Shown piece after piece: positions 23,620-32,427 of a stretch of DNA of 48,325 nucleotides. The notes under the pieces were generated by a model. That model was not told where the DNA came from, did not search any database, and saw only the letters and a list, made by a program, of their open reading frames with translations. Position numbers and translations under genes: made by a program. Origin of the DNA: Caldifarciminota bacterium (lineage in GTDB: Bacteria; Hydrothermota; Tepidihabitantia; Tepidihabitantales; Tepidihabitantaceae); assembly GCA_016935775.1 (NCBI GenBank), contig JAFGQF010000278.1, positions 1 to 48,325 on the forward strand, in the 5' to 3' direction. The first letter of the stretch is position 1, and every line of letters starts with the position of its first letter.

Positions 23620-24374
23620 CAGGACACCCGGAAACAGCGCCGGGCGTTCTCCCGGGTAAGATCCCCGCACTCACGGGGTGTCATGTCCAGGAGCCCGGCG
23701 AGGTGACGCACGGTGTGAACCAGGAAGGACGGCTCGTTGCGGCCGCCCCGCTCGGGCACGGGCGGCAGGTAGGGCGAATCGGTCTCAACCATCAAGCGGT
23801 CGCGCGGAACCACCGGCAGCACCGTTCTGAGCCGGTCCTCGTTGTAGGTGATGTTGCCGGCCAGCGAGATGTACAACCCGCGCTCAACCGCCCACTCGGC
23901 CATCTTTCGGTCGCCGGCAAAGCAGTGAAGCACCCCGACGAAGTAGCCGTGCTCCTCCAGGATGGCGCGCGCGCGACCCGAGGCGTCCCGGACGTGGATC
24001 ACCATCGGCAGATCGAGGCTGCGCGCCATATCGATCTGCACCTCGAACGCCACCTCCTGGTTCGGACGCGACGAGATGCTCCGGAAGAAATCCAGCCCGA
24101 TCTCGCCGACCGCCTTGATGCACGGCTCGATGCAGAGCTCGCGCAGCGCCGTGACGTCGAGACCGCGGAAACCATCAGCCTCGTGGGGATGGACCCCGAC
24201 CGAGCAGTACATCCCTTCCTGCCCGAGGGCGAGCGCGACTGCCTCCCTGGCATCAGGCAAGCTCTCGCTGACCGTCATCAGTTCGCGCACGCCGGCCCGG
24301 AAGGCACGCCGCAACACCAGTTTCAGGTCCTCGTGGAACTTGCCGTCGGTCAGGTGACAGTGCGAGTCAAACAT
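23619..24374 (-). CDS. tatD: TatD family metal-dependent hydrolase
   Basis: A 251-residue TIM-barrel hydrolase, in the family of Mg-dependent DNases and D-aminoacyl-tRNA-type or 3'-exonuclease activities. Metal-site motifs: DSHCHL near the start, GEIGLDFF (Glu), HVRDASGRA (His), LHCFAG (His) and ETDSPYL (Asp). ATG at 24374 is used (MFDSHCHL is where the family starts); an upstream TTG at 24416 is possible. It lies between metG and rsmA with short or overlapping junctions. Confidence 0.93.
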   Translation of the reverse strand: MFDSHCHLTDGKFHEDLKLVLRRAFRAGVRELMTVSESLPDAREAVALALGQEGMYCSVGVHPHEADGFRGLDVTALRELCIEPCIKAVGEIGLDFFRSISSRPNQEVAFEVQIDMARSLDLPMVIHVRDASGRARAILEEHGYFVGVLHCFAGDRKMAEWAVERGLYISLAGNITYNEDRLRTVLPVVPRDRLMVETDSPYLPPVPERGGRNEPSFLVHTVRHLAGLLDMTPRECGDLTRENARRCFRVS

Positions 24375-24418
24375 GTTCAGCCCTTCGGGGTTGCCGGCCG
24401 ACCGTCGCGCCCGCAAGG

Positions 24419-26428
24419 TCAGGACACCTCGCTGCCCGGCGCGATCGCCCGGTCCACCGTTACCAACGAGACATCTTCACCCGCGACCGCGGCCAGCAGC
24501 ATCCCGTTAGACTCCACACCGCGGATCTTCGCCGGCTTGAGGTTCGCCACCAGCACGATCGACCGGCCGACCAGGCTCGCCGGGTCGTAAGTCCTACCGA
24601 TGCCGGCGACGACCTGCCGCTGTTCTTCCCCAAGGTCAACCTTCAACTTGAGCAGCTTGTCGGTGCCCTCGACCCGCTCGGCCTCGAGCACCTTCGCGAT
24701 CACCAGCTTGACCCTCCTGAACTCGTCAAACTCCAGCATCTCATCCTCCTCGGCGGCCGGCACGGACGGCTCCGGCGGTGCGCCCAGCTTCGCGACCTGC
24801 GCCTCAATCACCGCATCTTCAATCTTGTTGAAGAGAATCTCGGGCTCGCCCAGTTCGGACGGAACCACGGGCCGGGCCGCGTCATCCCAGCCCCGTCGGC
24901 CCAGGTTCAGCATCCGGCCGAGCTTCGCGCTCGTGAACGGCAGGAAAGGCTGGAACAGCACTTCGAGCGCCGACACCAGCCGAACGCAAGTGTTCATCGT
25001 CCGGTTGCACTGGACCCGGTCGGACTTGAAGGTTCGCCACGGCGCCTGGCCGTCAAAGTAGCGGTTGCCCAGCGCCGGCAGGTTCATCAGCTCGCGCGCC
25101 GCATCCTTGATGCGGAAACCATCAATCATCTTGCCCACCCGGACCGTCGTATCCTCGATTGCCTTCAGCACCTCGAGCCCGGCCGCGTCGTCGGCGGTCG
25201 CATCCGGCACCCGGCCGCCGTAGTTCTTGTGCAGGAAGACCGCCACCCGGTTGACGAAATTGCCGAGCACGTCGGCCAGCTCGTTGTTGTTGCGGGCCAG
25301 GTAGTCGTGCCAGGTGAAGTCCACGTCCCGGTTCTCGGGCAGGTTCAGCGCCAGGGCGTAGCGCAGCGGGTCGGGGGGCAGCTCCGCGAGGTACTCGGGC
25401 AGCCAGACCGCCCAGTTGCGCGAGGTCGAAAGCTTCTTCCCTTCGATGTTGAGAAACTCGTTGGCCGGTATCTCGGCCGGCAGCACCCAGTCACCGTGCG
25501 CCATCAGCATCGCCGGCCAGACCATCGCGTGGAAAACGATGTTGTCCTTGCCGATGAAGTGGACCAGCCTCGTGCCCGGGTCCAGCCAGTAATCCTTCCA
25601 CCGGTCCGGCTGGCCGATGCGCGCGGCCCATTCCTTGGTCGAGGAAATGTAGCCGATGGGCGCGTCGAACAGCCAGACGTACAGCACCTTGCCCGCGGCC
25701 TCGGCCAGCGGCACCGGGACGCCCCACTCGAGGTCGCGGGTGACCGACCGGTCCTGGAGCCCGGCCTTGAACCAGCCCTCGCAGAACCGCTTGACGTTCG
25801 GCTTCCAGTCCGGCTTCGACTCGAGCCACTTCCGCAGCGGCTCCTGGAACTCGGACAGCGCGAAGAACCAGTGGGTCGTCTCCCTGGGCTCGGGCGTGTT
25901 GCCGCAGGTCTTGCAGCGCGGCGCTATCAGCTCGGTCGGCTCGGTCCACCGGCCGCAGGCCTCGCACTGGTCGCCGCGCGCGCCGTCGCTGCCGCAGTAC
26001 GGGCAGGTGCCCTCGACGTAGCGGTCGGCGAGCGACATCCGGCACGAAACGCAGTAGAGCTGCCGCGTGACCCGCGGCTTGATGTATCCCTTGTCGTAGA
26101 CCCGGCGGAAGAAGTCCTGCGCGGTCTTCTGGTGCAGGGGCAGCGAGGTCCGCGAGTAGTTGTCGAACTCGATGCCAAGGTCGGCGAACGACTGCTTGAT
26201 GCGCTCGTGGTAGCGGTCGATGATGACCCGCGGCGTGACTCCCTGCCTGGTCGCGGCCTGCGGGATGGCGACCCCGTGCTCGTCCGAGCCGCAGATGTAG
26301 ACTACGTCCGAACCCTTGAGCCGGTGGTACTTGACGTAGATGTCGGCCGGCAGGTAGGCACCGGCGAGGTGACCGAGATGGATATCTCCGTTGGCGTAAG
26401 GCAGTGCGCTCGTAACCAGTATCCGCAC
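24419..26428 (-). CDS. metG: Methionine-tRNA ligase
   Basis: A 669-residue class I aminoacyl-tRNA synthetase. It opens RILVTSALPYANGDIHLGHL, with HLGH as the HIGH motif. Two zinc knuckles follow (CVSCRM...CPYC and CEACGR...CKTC), then the variant KMSKS motif KLSTS (GKKLSTSRNW). The anticodon-binding domain ends about residue 520, and a C-terminal tRNA-binding EMAP-like domain starts near FRRVKLVIAKVLEAERVEGTDKL. GTG at 26428 lies 7 nt after a TATTCT box, so the mRNA is leaderless; the frame remains open upstream to 27319 but only across the antisense of rnfC. Confidence 0.96.
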   Translation of the reverse strand: MRILVTSALPYANGDIHLGHLAGAYLPADIYVKYHRLKGSDVVYICGSDEHGVAIPQAATRQGVTPRVIIDRYHERIKQSFADLGIEFDNYSRTSLPLHQKTAQDFFRRVYDKGYIKPRVTRQLYCVSCRMSLADRYVEGTCPYCGSDGARGDQCEACGRWTEPTELIAPRCKTCGNTPEPRETTHWFFALSEFQEPLRKWLESKPDWKPNVKRFCEGWFKAGLQDRSVTRDLEWGVPVPLAEAAGKVLYVWLFDAPIGYISSTKEWAARIGQPDRWKDYWLDPGTRLVHFIGKDNIVFHAMVWPAMLMAHGDWVLPAEIPANEFLNIEGKKLSTSRNWAVWLPEYLAELPPDPLRYALALNLPENRDVDFTWHDYLARNNNELADVLGNFVNRVAVFLHKNYGGRVPDATADDAAGLEVLKAIEDTTVRVGKMIDGFRIKDAARELMNLPALGNRYFDGQAPWRTFKSDRVQCNRTMNTCVRLVSALEVLFQPFLPFTSAKLGRMLNLGRRGWDDAARPVVPSELGEPEILFNKIEDAVIEAQVAKLGAPPEPSVPAAEEDEMLEFDEFRRVKLVIAKVLEAERVEGTDKLLKLKVDLGEEQRQVVAGIGRTYDPASLVGRSIVLVANLKPAKIRGVESNGMLLAAVAGEDVSLVTVDRAIAPGSEVS

Positions 26429-26435
26429 GGCGCAA

Positions 26436-26463
26436 AGAATACGTCGCGCGCCTCCCAAGTCAA
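26436..26463 (-). promoter_or_regulatory. Promoter giving a leaderless transcript for metG
   Basis: On the minus strand, TTGACT (26463-26458), a 16 bp spacer and TATTCT (26441-26436), then 7 nt to GTG. Confidence 0.7.
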
Positions 26464-26485
26464 GATGGGCGGTGCGCTTGCCGGC

Positions 26486-26513
26486 TTGACAGCGGGACGC
26501 GCGAAAATAGAAT
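26486..26513 (+). promoter_or_regulatory. Promoter for the rnf operon
   Basis: TTGACA (26486-26491), a 16 bp spacer and TAGAAT (26508-26513), 9 nt before ATG of rnfC. It is divergent from the metG promoter. Confidence 0.72.
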
Positions 26514-26522
26514 GGCGGTCTG

Positions 26523-27836
26523 ATGCTGACATTCCGCGGCGGCGTCCACCCGCCCGAGTACAAACAGGCCACCGAGCACAAGCCGGTCGAGACGCTGCCC
26601 CTGCCGACCCGGGTTTCCATCCCGATGTCCCAGCACATCGGCACGCCCTCGAAGCCGGTCGTCGCCAAGGGCGACGTCGTCCGGACCGGCACGCTAGTCG
26701 GCGAGCCCACCGGCCGGGTGTCGGTGCCGACCCACGCCTCGGTCTCGGGCACGGTCGCCGACGTGGTGGAGCAGCCCCACCCGCTCACCGCCCAGAAGAC
26801 GGTCTTTGTCGTCATCGACTCCGATGGGCAGGACACGCCGGACGAGGCCATCGGCGAACAGGACCCGGCCGCGCTCTCGCCCGAGCAGCTCGTCGCGGCC
26901 ATCCGCGACGCCGGCGTCGTCGGCATGGGCGGGGCCGCGTTCCCGACCTTCTTCAAGCTCTCCCCGCCCAGAGAGAAGCCCATCAACACCCTGCTCATCA
27001 ACGGCTGCGAGTGCGAGCCGTTCCTGACCGCCGACCACCGGGTGATGCTCGAGCAGCCGGCCGAACTGGTCGAGGGAACCGGGCTGCTGGCCCGCGCGCT
27101 CGGGGTCGACGACGTCATTATCGGGATCGAGAACAACAAGCCCGACGCCATCGAGGCCCTGGCTCGGGCCGTTGCCGGCACCGGCATCAGGGTGCAGGGA
27201 CTGAAGACCAAGTACCCGCAGGGCGCCGAGAAGCAGCTCATCAAGGCCTGCCTATTCCGCGAGGTGCCGTCCGGCGGGCTGCCGATGGACGTCGGCTGCG
27301 TGGTCCAGAACGTCGGCACCGCGGTCGCGGTCCGGGACGCGGTCCGGTTCCGCCGCCCGCTCTACGAGCGGGTCACGACCGTCACCGGCCCGGGCGTCTG
27401 CGACCCGAAGAACCTGCGCGTCCGCGTCGGCACCCCGGTGAGCGAGCTCATCGCCGCCTGCGGGGGCTACAACGGCGAGCCGGCCAAACTCATCATGGGC
27501 GGCCCGATGATGGGTATCGCGGTCCCGGACGACACCGTGCCCGTGCTCAAGGGCACCTCGGGCGTGCTGGTGCTCGACCCGGCCTCGGCCGCCGAGCTCG
27601 AGGACTGCGACTGCATCCGCTGCGGCCGGTGCATCAAGGTCTGCCCGATGGGCCTGGCGCCCCAGCGGCTTTACTACCACATCCGGTCGCGACGGCTCGA
27701 CGACGCCGAGCGGGAACACGTGATGGGCTGCATCGAGTGCGGCTGCTGCGCCTTCGGCTGTCCCGCCCAGATCCGCCTGGTTCACCATTTCAAGTACGCC
27801 AAGTCCGAGGTTTTCGCCCGGCGGAAGAAGAAGTGA
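26523..27836 (+). CDS. rnfC: Rnf complex subunit C
   Basis: A 437-residue peripheral subunit of the Rnf ferredoxin:NAD+ oxidoreductase, which drives Na+ or H+ export when reduced ferredoxin passes electrons to NAD+. It contains the NADH/FMN-binding core (AIRDAGVVGMGGAAFPTFFKL, INGCECEPFLTADHRVM) and two [4Fe-4S] ferredoxin motifs at the C-terminus (CIRCGRCIKVCP, CIECGCCAFGCP). Start ATG follows a -10 by 9 nt. First of six Rnf genes, in the usual C-D-G-E-A-B order. Length is normal for RnfC of the anaerobic type. Confidence 0.96.
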   Translation: MLTFRGGVHPPEYKQATEHKPVETLPLPTRVSIPMSQHIGTPSKPVVAKGDVVRTGTLVGEPTGRVSVPTHASVSGTVADVVEQPHPLTAQKTVFVVIDSDGQDTPDEAIGEQDPAALSPEQLVAAIRDAGVVGMGGAAFPTFFKLSPPREKPINTLLINGCECEPFLTADHRVMLEQPAELVEGTGLLARALGVDDVIIGIENNKPDAIEALARAVAGTGIRVQGLKTKYPQGAEKQLIKACLFREVPSGGLPMDVGCVVQNVGTAVAVRDAVRFRRPLYERVTTVTGPGVCDPKNLRVRVGTPVSELIAACGGYNGEPAKLIMGGPMMGIAVPDDTVPVLKGTSGVLVLDPASAAELEDCDCIRCGRCIKVCPMGLAPQRLYYHIRSRRLDDAEREHVMGCIECGCCAFGCPAQIRLVHHFKYAKSEVFARRKKK

Positions 27837-27840
27837 CGCC

Positions 27841-28866
27841 GTGAAACTCACCGTCACCGCCTCTCCCCACCTGCGCTCGGGCGCCTCGGTCCAGCGGGTG
27901 ATGTGGGCGGTCGTAATCGCGCTGCTCCCCGCCTTCGCCGGCTCGGTCTGGTTCTTCGGCTGGCGCGCGCTGATGCTCGTCGGCCTGAGCATCGCCTCGG
28001 CGGTCGGCTTCGATGCGCTCAGCCAGCGGCTGTTCGGCCGCAGGGTAACGGTCAGCGACGGCAGCGCCGTCATCACCGGGCTGCTGCTGGCCTTCAACCT
28101 GCCGCCGGGCGTCCCTTGGTGGATTCCCGTCGTCGGCTCGGCCTTCGCGGTCGTCATCGTCAAGCAGTTCTTCGGCGGCCTCGGCCACAACTTCGTCAAC
28201 CCGGCCCTGGCCGCCCGCGCCTTCCTGATGGTCTCCTGGCCGAGCCACATGACCTCGCTCTGGCTGGCCCCGCGTGGCGGCACCGTTTCTGGGCTTGGTC
28301 TCGACGCCGTCACCGGCGCTACCCCGCTCGGGGTACTCAAGAATGCCGCCGAACTCGTCGGGCCGACCGGCGACGTTCCGGGCCTGCTGGCCCAGGCCCA
28401 GTCGTGGCCGGTCATCGGCAAGCTCTTCATTGGCCAGGTCGGCGGCTGCCTCGGCGAAACCTCGGCCTTGCTGCTCATCGCCGGCGGGCTCTTCCTCATT
28501 CTCTTCCACGGCATCATCGACTGGCGCATCCCGATCGGCTACATAGGCACCGTTCTTCTCCTGACGCTGGTGCTGCCCGGGCCGAAAACCTACCTGCTGC
28601 CCTACCTGCTCTACCACGTCTTCAGCGGCGGCCTGATGCTCGGTGCCTTCTTCATGGCGACCGACTACGTCACCTCACCCATCACCGGCAAGGGACGCTG
28701 GATATTCGCGGTTGGCTGCGGGGTCCTGACCGTCGTCATCCGGCTCTGGGGCGGCTACCCCGAGGGCGTTTCCTATTCCATCCTGCTGATGAACGTCGCG
28801 ACCCCGCTCATCGACCGGTTCACCCGGCCGCGACTCTTCGGCGCGCTGAAGAAGGCGAAGGCATGA
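27841..28866 (+). CDS. rnfD: Rnf complex subunit D
   Basis: A 341-residue multi-pass membrane subunit, homologous to NqrB. Many hydrophobic segments are visible, and the motif VTGATPL carries the Thr that covalently binds FMN. It also has GHNFVNPALAARAFL and the C-terminal DYVTSPITGKGR and GGYPEGVSYSILLMN. GTG start is 4 nt after the rnfC stop. It helps pass electrons across the membrane to the ion-translocating core. Confidence 0.95.
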   Translation: MKLTVTASPHLRSGASVQRVMWAVVIALLPAFAGSVWFFGWRALMLVGLSIASAVGFDALSQRLFGRRVTVSDGSAVITGLLLAFNLPPGVPWWIPVVGSAFAVVIVKQFFGGLGHNFVNPALAARAFLMVSWPSHMTSLWLAPRGGTVSGLGLDAVTGATPLGVLKNAAELVGPTGDVPGLLAQAQSWPVIGKLFIGQVGGCLGETSALLLIAGGLFLILFHGIIDWRIPIGYIGTVLLLTLVLPGPKTYLLPYLLYHVFSGGLMLGAFFMATDYVTSPITGKGRWIFAVGCGVLTVVIRLWGGYPEGVSYSILLMNVATPLIDRFTRPRLFGALKKAKA

Positions 28867-29450
28867 GCGCTTCCCAATCCGCCTGGGTGCAGGGCCGGGT
28901 CTGGATGGTCCTCTCGCTGGTTATCGTCTGCATCGCCGCCGCCGTCGGCCTGGCGCGGGTCTACGGCGTCACCAAGCCGGTCATTGACCAGCAGAAGATC
29001 GACGCGGTCAACCAGGCCCTGGCCGCGGTCCTGCCCGGCACCGACCATTTCGAAGAGCAGGTCCCCGGCGAGCTCTGGTACGGCTTCGACGCCCAGGACG
29101 TGCGGACCGGTGCGGTCGTCCGCGTCGCGCCCCGCGGCTACGCCGGCCCGGTCGAAACCCTCGCCGGCGTCGGCCTGGACGGGCTCGTCACCGGCATCGT
29201 CATCACGTCGCTGAAGGAAACTCCGGGGCTCGGGCTCAAGGCCACCCAGGCGTGGTTCCGCGACCAGTTCCGGGGCAAGCCCGCCGCCGAACTGAAACTG
29301 GACAAGGACGGCGGCACGCTCGACGCTATCTCTGCCGCTACGATCACCTCGCGCGCGGTCACCAACGGCGTGCGCGAAGGCATCGAGAAGTACCTCGACC
29401 GACTGCTCCCCGCCCAACCGGGAATGTCCGACACCACCGGCGATGAATAA
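28863..29450 (+). CDS. rnfG: Rnf complex subunit G
   Basis: A 195-residue subunit, homologous to NqrC, with one N-terminal membrane helix (VWMVLSLVIVCIAAAVGLA) and an extracytoplasmic FMN-binding domain. The FMN attachment motif reads DAISAATITSRAV, with Thr as the flavin ligand. ITSLKETPGLGLK is the other conserved block. It overlaps rnfD by 4 nt (ATGA) and rnfE by 8 nt. Confidence 0.94.
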   Translation: MSASQSAWVQGRVWMVLSLVIVCIAAAVGLARVYGVTKPVIDQQKIDAVNQALAAVLPGTDHFEEQVPGELWYGFDAQDVRTGAVVRVAPRGYAGPVETLAGVGLDGLVTGIVITSLKETPGLGLKATQAWFRDQFRGKPAAELKLDKDGGTLDAISAATITSRAVTNGVREGIEKYLDRLLPAQPGMSDTTGDE

Positions 29451-30063
29451 GAAACCCTCGCGCCTGAGCTACTTCACCTCCGGCATCGTTGTCGAAAACC
29501 CGGTCCTCATCCTGATGATCGGCCTCTGCCCGACGCTGGCGACAACGGTCTCGGCCCGCGACGGCTTCGGCATGGGCCTGGCCGCCAGCTTCGTGCTCAT
29601 CGCCTCGAACGTCGTCGTGTCGCTCGTCCGTCGGTTCGTCCCCAACTCCATCCGTATCCCGATCTTCATCATCATCATCTCGACCTTCGTCACCATCATC
29701 GATTACGTCCTCCAGGCCTACCAGCCCTCGCTCTACAAGGTACTTGGCGTCTTCGTGCCGCTCATCGTCGTCAACTGCATAATTCTCGGCCGGGCCGAGG
29801 CCTTCGCCTACCACCACGGCGTCTGGGACTCGTTCCTCGACGGCCTCGGCAAGGCACTCGGCTTCACCCTCGCTCTCGGCGTGATGGGCATCATCCGCGA
29901 GTTGCTCTCGGCCGGCACCGTCTTCGGGTTTGCGGTCACGCCCGCCGGCTTCCGCGAGTCCCCGGTTCTCTTCATGATCTTCGCCCCGGGCGCCTTCCTG
30001 CTGATCGGAATTCTCAAGAGCATCGTCAACCGGCTGACCGCGAAGAAGGAAGAGAAGGCATGA
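29443..30063 (+). CDS. rnfE: Rnf complex subunit E
   Basis: A 206-residue integral membrane subunit, homologous to NqrD. It has about six hydrophobic segments and the diagnostic NPVLILMIGLCPTLA near the N-terminus and VNCIILGRAEAFA in the middle, whose Cys residues bind the membrane [2Fe-2S] centre shared with RnfA. The C-terminus is basic (NRLTAKKEEKA). Confidence 0.95.
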   Translation: MNKKPSRLSYFTSGIVVENPVLILMIGLCPTLATTVSARDGFGMGLAASFVLIASNVVVSLVRRFVPNSIRIPIFIIIISTFVTIIDYVLQAYQPSLYKVLGVFVPLIVVNCIILGRAEAFAYHHGVWDSFLDGLGKALGFTLALGVMGIIRELLSAGTVFGFAVTPAGFRESPVLFMIFAPGAFLLIGILKSIVNRLTAKKEEKA

Positions 30064-30650
30064 ACCTCAACGCCGGCCAGATACTCCTCGGCGCGTTTCT
30101 GGTCAACAACATCCTGCTGATGCGCTTCATCGGCCTCTGCCCTTTCTTCGGGGTCTCCAACGCGGTCGGCACCGCCACCGGGATGTCGGGCGCGGTGATA
30201 TTCGTGATGCTCCTCGCGACCTGGGTCACCTGGGTACTTTTCCACGTCGTGCTCGTCCCGCTCGGGCTGGTCTTCCTGCGCACGGCGGTCTTCATCCTCG
30301 TCATCGCCGCGCTCGTTCAGTTCGTCGAGATGTTCCTCAGGAAGAACATGCGGGCGCTGTACTCGGCGCTCGGCATCTACCTGCCGCTCATCACGACCAA
30401 CTGCGCCATCCTCGGCGTCACCTTCCTGAATATCGACTACGGCTTCAACCTGCTGAACGCGACCATCTTCTCGGTCGGCACCGGCCTCGGCTTCACGCTC
30501 GTCATCGTCCTCTTTGCCGCCATCCGCGAGCGACTCGCCGACGCGCCGATATCGAGGAGCTTCAAGGGCTACCCCATCGCCTTCGTTGCCGCGTCGCTGG
30601 TGTCGCTCGCCTTCCTCGGCTTCGCCGGCCTCTTCGGGATAGCGTTCTGA
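30060..30650 (+). CDS. rnfA: Rnf complex subunit A
   Basis: A 196-residue integral membrane subunit, homologous to NqrE and to RnfE, with inverted topology. Markers are VNNILLMRFIGLCPFFGVS and LITTNCAILGVTFLN; the Cys in each belongs to the intramembrane iron-sulphur site. It overlaps rnfE by 4 nt. An 88 nt gap, the only sizeable one in the operon, follows before rnfB. Confidence 0.95.
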   Translation: MNLNAGQILLGAFLVNNILLMRFIGLCPFFGVSNAVGTATGMSGAVIFVMLLATWVTWVLFHVVLVPLGLVFLRTAVFILVIAALVQFVEMFLRKNMRALYSALGIYLPLITTNCAILGVTFLNIDYGFNLLNATIFSVGTGLGFTLVIVLFAAIRERLADAPISRSFKGYPIAFVAASLVSLAFLGFAGLFGIAF

Positions 30651-30653
30651 CCA

Positions 30654-30737
30654 ATGCGCATCACCATAGCGGGCGCAGACGGGGTGACGGTCCCGGCGGG
30701 TTGCGTTCAGCACCCCCGCACGGTCACCCGAAGCTAA
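30654..30737 (+). CDS. Possible small ORF between rnfA and rnfB
   Basis: A 27-codon frame (MRITIAGADGVTVPAG...) that exactly fills the rnfA-rnfB gap, ending 1 nt before the rnfB start. No ribosome site is visible. The same DNA folds into a hairpin with GGGTGAC/GTCACCC outer arms (30682-30729), so an RNA role is equally possible. Confidence 0.3.
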   Translation: MRITIAGADGVTVPAGCVQHPRTVTRS

Positions 30738-30738
30738 G

Positions 30739-31761
30739 ATGGACCTGCTCCTTCTGCTGAAGGCCGCCGCCGGGCTTGGTATTCTCGGCCTACTGCTGGG
30801 CGTCGTCCTGCTCGTCGCCTCGATCAGACTCGCCGTGAAAGTGGACCCGCGCGAGGAGCGTGTCCGTTCCGCGCTGCCCGGCGCGAACTGCGGAGGCTGC
30901 GGCTACCCTGGCTGCGACGGCTACGCCGCGGCGGTCGTAGCGGGCGAGGCGCCCACCAACGCCTGCCCGGTGGGTGGAGCCTCCGTCGCCCGCCAGGTCG
31001 CCGATATCATGGGAACGGACGCTTCGGCGCCCGAACCGGTCGTAGCCAAGCTCATCTGTCGGGGCGGGACCGAGCAGGCCCCGAACCGGTTCCAGTACCA
31101 GGGGGCTACCAACTGCCGCCAGGCCGCGCTGCTGCTCGGGGGCCCCAAGGCCTGCATCTACGGCTGCATCGGCATGGGGCACTGCGTGACCGTCTGCCCG
31201 TTTGGCGCCATCCGGCTGGGCGACGACAACCTCCCGGTAATCGACGAAAAGAAGTGCACCGGCTGCGGCGCCTGCGTGCGCGAGTGCCCGAAGCACGTTC
31301 TCCGACTGCTGCCCGCGTCCAAGCTGGTCTATCTGGCCTGTGCATCCCACGACAAGGGCCGCGCGGTCAAGGCCGTCTGCAAGGTCGGCTGCATCGGCTG
31401 CGGCCTCTGCGTCAAAAACTGCCCGGTCGGGGCCCTGAAACTGGTTGACAACCTGCCCGTGATGGACGAAGCAAAGTGCATTGACTGCGGCATCTGCGTG
31501 CACAAGTGCCCGACAAACAGCTTCATCGACCGCGCCAGGGGCCGACCGCGCGCCGTCATCAACAACAACTGCAATGGCTGCACCCTCTGCGCCACGAAGG
31601 CGTGCAAGTTCAAGGCAATCGAGGGCGAACCAAAGCAGAAACACCGCGTCATCACCGAGAAATGCATCGGGTGCGGAGAGTGCGTCAAGGTCTGCCCCAA
31701 GGACGCAATCGACATGGTCGGCGCGCTGGGCCACGCCCACTCCTCTCCCCGGACCATCTGA
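30739..31761 (+). CDS. rnfB: Rnf complex subunit B, multi-cluster ferredoxin
   Basis: A 340-residue electron-entry subunit. An N-terminal membrane helix (GILGLLLGVVLLVASIRLA) is followed by the CGGCGYPGC [4Fe-4S] domain and then six ferredoxin-type motifs, including CTGCGACVREC, CIGCGLCVKNC, CIDCGICVHKC, CNGCTLCATKAC and CIGCGECVKVC. That gives about seven clusters, as in the extended RnfB of acetogens and clostridia rather than the two-ferredoxin RnfB of proteobacteria. It takes electrons from reduced ferredoxin. Last gene of the operon; a bidirectional hairpin follows. Confidence 0.95.
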   Translation: MDLLLLLKAAAGLGILGLLLGVVLLVASIRLAVKVDPREERVRSALPGANCGGCGYPGCDGYAAAVVAGEAPTNACPVGGASVARQVADIMGTDASAPEPVVAKLICRGGTEQAPNRFQYQGATNCRQAALLLGGPKACIYGCIGMGHCVTVCPFGAIRLGDDNLPVIDEKKCTGCGACVRECPKHVLRLLPASKLVYLACASHDKGRAVKAVCKVGCIGCGLCVKNCPVGALKLVDNLPVMDEAKCIDCGICVHKCPTNSFIDRARGRPRAVINNNCNGCTLCATKACKFKAIEGEPKQKHRVITEKCIGCGECVKVCPKDAIDMVGALGHAHSSPRTI

Positions 31762-31765
31762 AAGA

Positions 31766-31793
31766 CTGCGGGCCACCCGAGGGCGGCCCGCAG
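31766..31793. terminator. Bidirectional terminator between rnf and hydrogenase operons
   Basis: The 9 bp arms CTGCGGGCC/GGCCCGCAG enclose a GC-rich loop. It lies 4 nt past the rnfB stop and 16 nt past the end of the convergent hydrogenase operon. On the minus strand TCTTTC follows. Confidence 0.75.
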
Positions 31794-31809
31794 AAACATC
31801 AGCAGAGGG

Positions 31810-32427
31810 CTACTGGCCCCACTGCTCGTTGAGGTACACCTTGCGTCGACACTCCGGGCAGAGGACTCGCATTGTGCCGGACCTGTAGGGAGAATCGTCC
31901 GTGTCGGGCATGGGCGGCAACGAAACACCCAAAGACTCATACTTGGCCAGAAAGAGAGTCGGGTTGGCGCTGGCCAGGTCCCCGACTTTGTGAGACAGGT
32001 AGACGAGGTGAGCCTTGGCGGCAAATGGCTCACCGCACTTCTCGCAGAAGGCGAGCTCCTTCTCAACCGAGGTACTCCAGTCCTCGGACCTTTCGGTGCG
32101 TGCGGTGTCAAACTCAGTCGACTGGTAGATGGCATCGCCGACGGTGCAATAGCGCACGCACTGTCCGCAGTAGATGCAGCGCTCGGCGTGGTGGATATTC
32201 CGGATCACGCCCTTCTCTCGGTCGACCAGTATCTCACGGGCATTGGTCGGACAGACATTGCAGCACGCGCCACAACAGATGCACTTCTCCTCGCGGAACT
32301 TGAGCATGCCGCGGTAGTTGGGATGGACCGAATCAACGGACTTGGGAAACCTCGTGGTGAACGGACCACCGAAAACCGCCCGCAGGGCTTCGCCGAGTTC
32401 ACGCAGCTTGGGCAGGGGGACTCTCAT
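31810..32427 (-). CDS. NuoI-like ferredoxin subunit with zinc ribbon
   Basis: A 205-residue last gene of the hydrogenase operon. It has two [4Fe-4S] motifs (CICCGACCNVCP, CIYCGQCVRYC) like NuoI/HycF/MbhN, which relay electrons from ferredoxin to the hydrogenase small subunit. Added to this is a C-terminal zinc ribbon (CEKCGEPF and CPECRRKV), which is found on some bacterial HycF/HyfH-like subunits. It overlaps the mnhG stop by 3 nt. Electron input from ferredoxin probably enters here, whereas the upstream flavin module would add NAD(P)H. Confidence 0.85.
   Translation of the reverse strand: MRVPLPKLRELGEALRAVFGGPFTTRFPKSVDSVHPNYRGMLKFREEKCICCGACCNVCPTNAREILVDREKGVIRNIHHAERCIYCGQCVRYCTVGDAIYQSTEFDTARTERSEDWSTSVEKELAFCEKCGEPFAAKAHLVYLSHKVGDLASANPTLFLAKYESLGVSLPPMPDTDDSPYRSGTMRVLCPECRRKVYLNEQWGQ

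Noticed and set aside
26429..27319. Upstream extension of metG by about 300 codons
   Set aside because: It runs antisense through rnfC and past the metG promoter; family alignment starts at GTG 26428.
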